NCBI GenBank assembly: GCA_020466095.1
Contig: CM035806.1
Location: 128,789,679 to 128,853,678, forward strand
Origin: Chlorops oryzae
Taxonomy: Eukaryota > Arthropoda > Insecta > Diptera > Chloropidae
Reading direction: 5' to 3'
Length of the DNA: 64,000 bases
The position numbers and the translations under genes are program-made. The notes below the pieces were generated by a model, which saw only the letters and a program-made list of their open reading frames with translations, did not search any database and was not told the DNA's origin. Below, piece by piece: positions 63,893-64,000 of the stretch (positions are counted from its first letter, which is position 1; every line of letters begins with the position of its first letter).

Positions 63893-64000
63893 ATGGCTTT
63901 TAATCTACAATTCAATGATGCGGTGGAGCAGCTTAAAAGCTACTGCGATGTGATTATGCACTCCAATCCCTTGAATCAAACCGAGTCGCTCATCGAAGTT
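63893..64000 (+). CDS. Probable gag start of LTR retrotransposon, cut by window end
   Basis: ATG in the context CCAAAATGGC opens 36 codons to the window edge without a stop, beginning MAFNLQFNDAVEQLKSYCDV. It follows the leader at the expected place. No diagnostic gag motif is reached. It could be another internal ORF, but position favours gag. Confidence 0.5.
   Translation, partial: MAFNLQFNDAVEQLKSYCDVIMHSNPLNQTESLIEV

Overview
The window reads as intergenic, repeat-saturated DNA from an insect, most likely a higher fly (Diptera). The evidence is the company of element types: DINE-1/mini-me-like elements with GTCC/GTCT microsatellites, an intact D34D mariner, DD37E-type Tc1 elements, I-clade and LOA-like non-LTR retrotransposons, many hAT and Harbinger-like MITEs, and a BEL/Pao-like LTR family. 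The species cannot be named. No recognisable multi-exon host gene was found. The only candidate host coding sequence is a 51-codon membrane-peptide ORF at 2010-2165 (minus).

Layout. 1-1.3 kb: leader and LTR of an LTR retrotransposon running off the left edge. 1.37-1.76 kb: Tc1 fragment. 3.28-7.26 kb: nested TIR elements carrying tRNA-like modules. 7.5-13.1 kb: a TIR pair enclosing a 2.8-kb element with a spliced SAMD3-like gene fragment and a 4+4 inverted-repeat foldback. 13.7-14.8 kb: non-LTR reverse transcriptase remnant. 16.4-19.1 kb: MITEs and a third tRNA-module element. 19.8-23.7 kb: MULE fragment, a 1.95-kb hAT with a perfect 8-bp target duplication, a DINE-like element. 24.7-29.9 kb: DINE-like elements, a 1.1-kb long inverted repeat and an intact mariner. 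30.5-31.5 and 42.6-45.4 kb: inverted copies of one sequence, each holding the empty site of an insertion in the other. 35.3-38.3 kb: TIR element containing a DINE-like element and a Tc1 copy that is itself split by a poly(A) retroposon. 38.8-41.2 kb: four-level nest. 46-50.7 kb: transposase pseudogene, DINE-like copies and MITEs. 52.3-60.4 kb: an I-clade retrotransposon, broken by two DNA elements, bracketed by 349-bp inverted repeats. 60.4-62.3 kb: LOA-like endonuclease/RT fragment, then a hAT transposase fragment. 62.3-64 kb: LTR, leader and first codons of gag of a second member of the family seen at the left edge.

The most unusual theme is modular. Four TIR elements start CAC and have 2-bp TA duplications; four start CCC and have 2-bp duplications that need not be TA. 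Each has its own dense subterminal repeat motif, and six of the eight carry degenerate tRNA-like modules in the core. Two (4748-5899 and 39694-40782) share a homologous core but have unrelated terminal repeats, suggesting that termini are exchanged around a common core. Termini and short subterminal arrays resemble CACTA/EnSpm-type elements, but that assignment is inference.

All coordinates were read by eye. TIR and target-site boundaries are given to the base where flanks allowed it; otherwise they are approximate. Family names come from remembered motif patterns, not searches.
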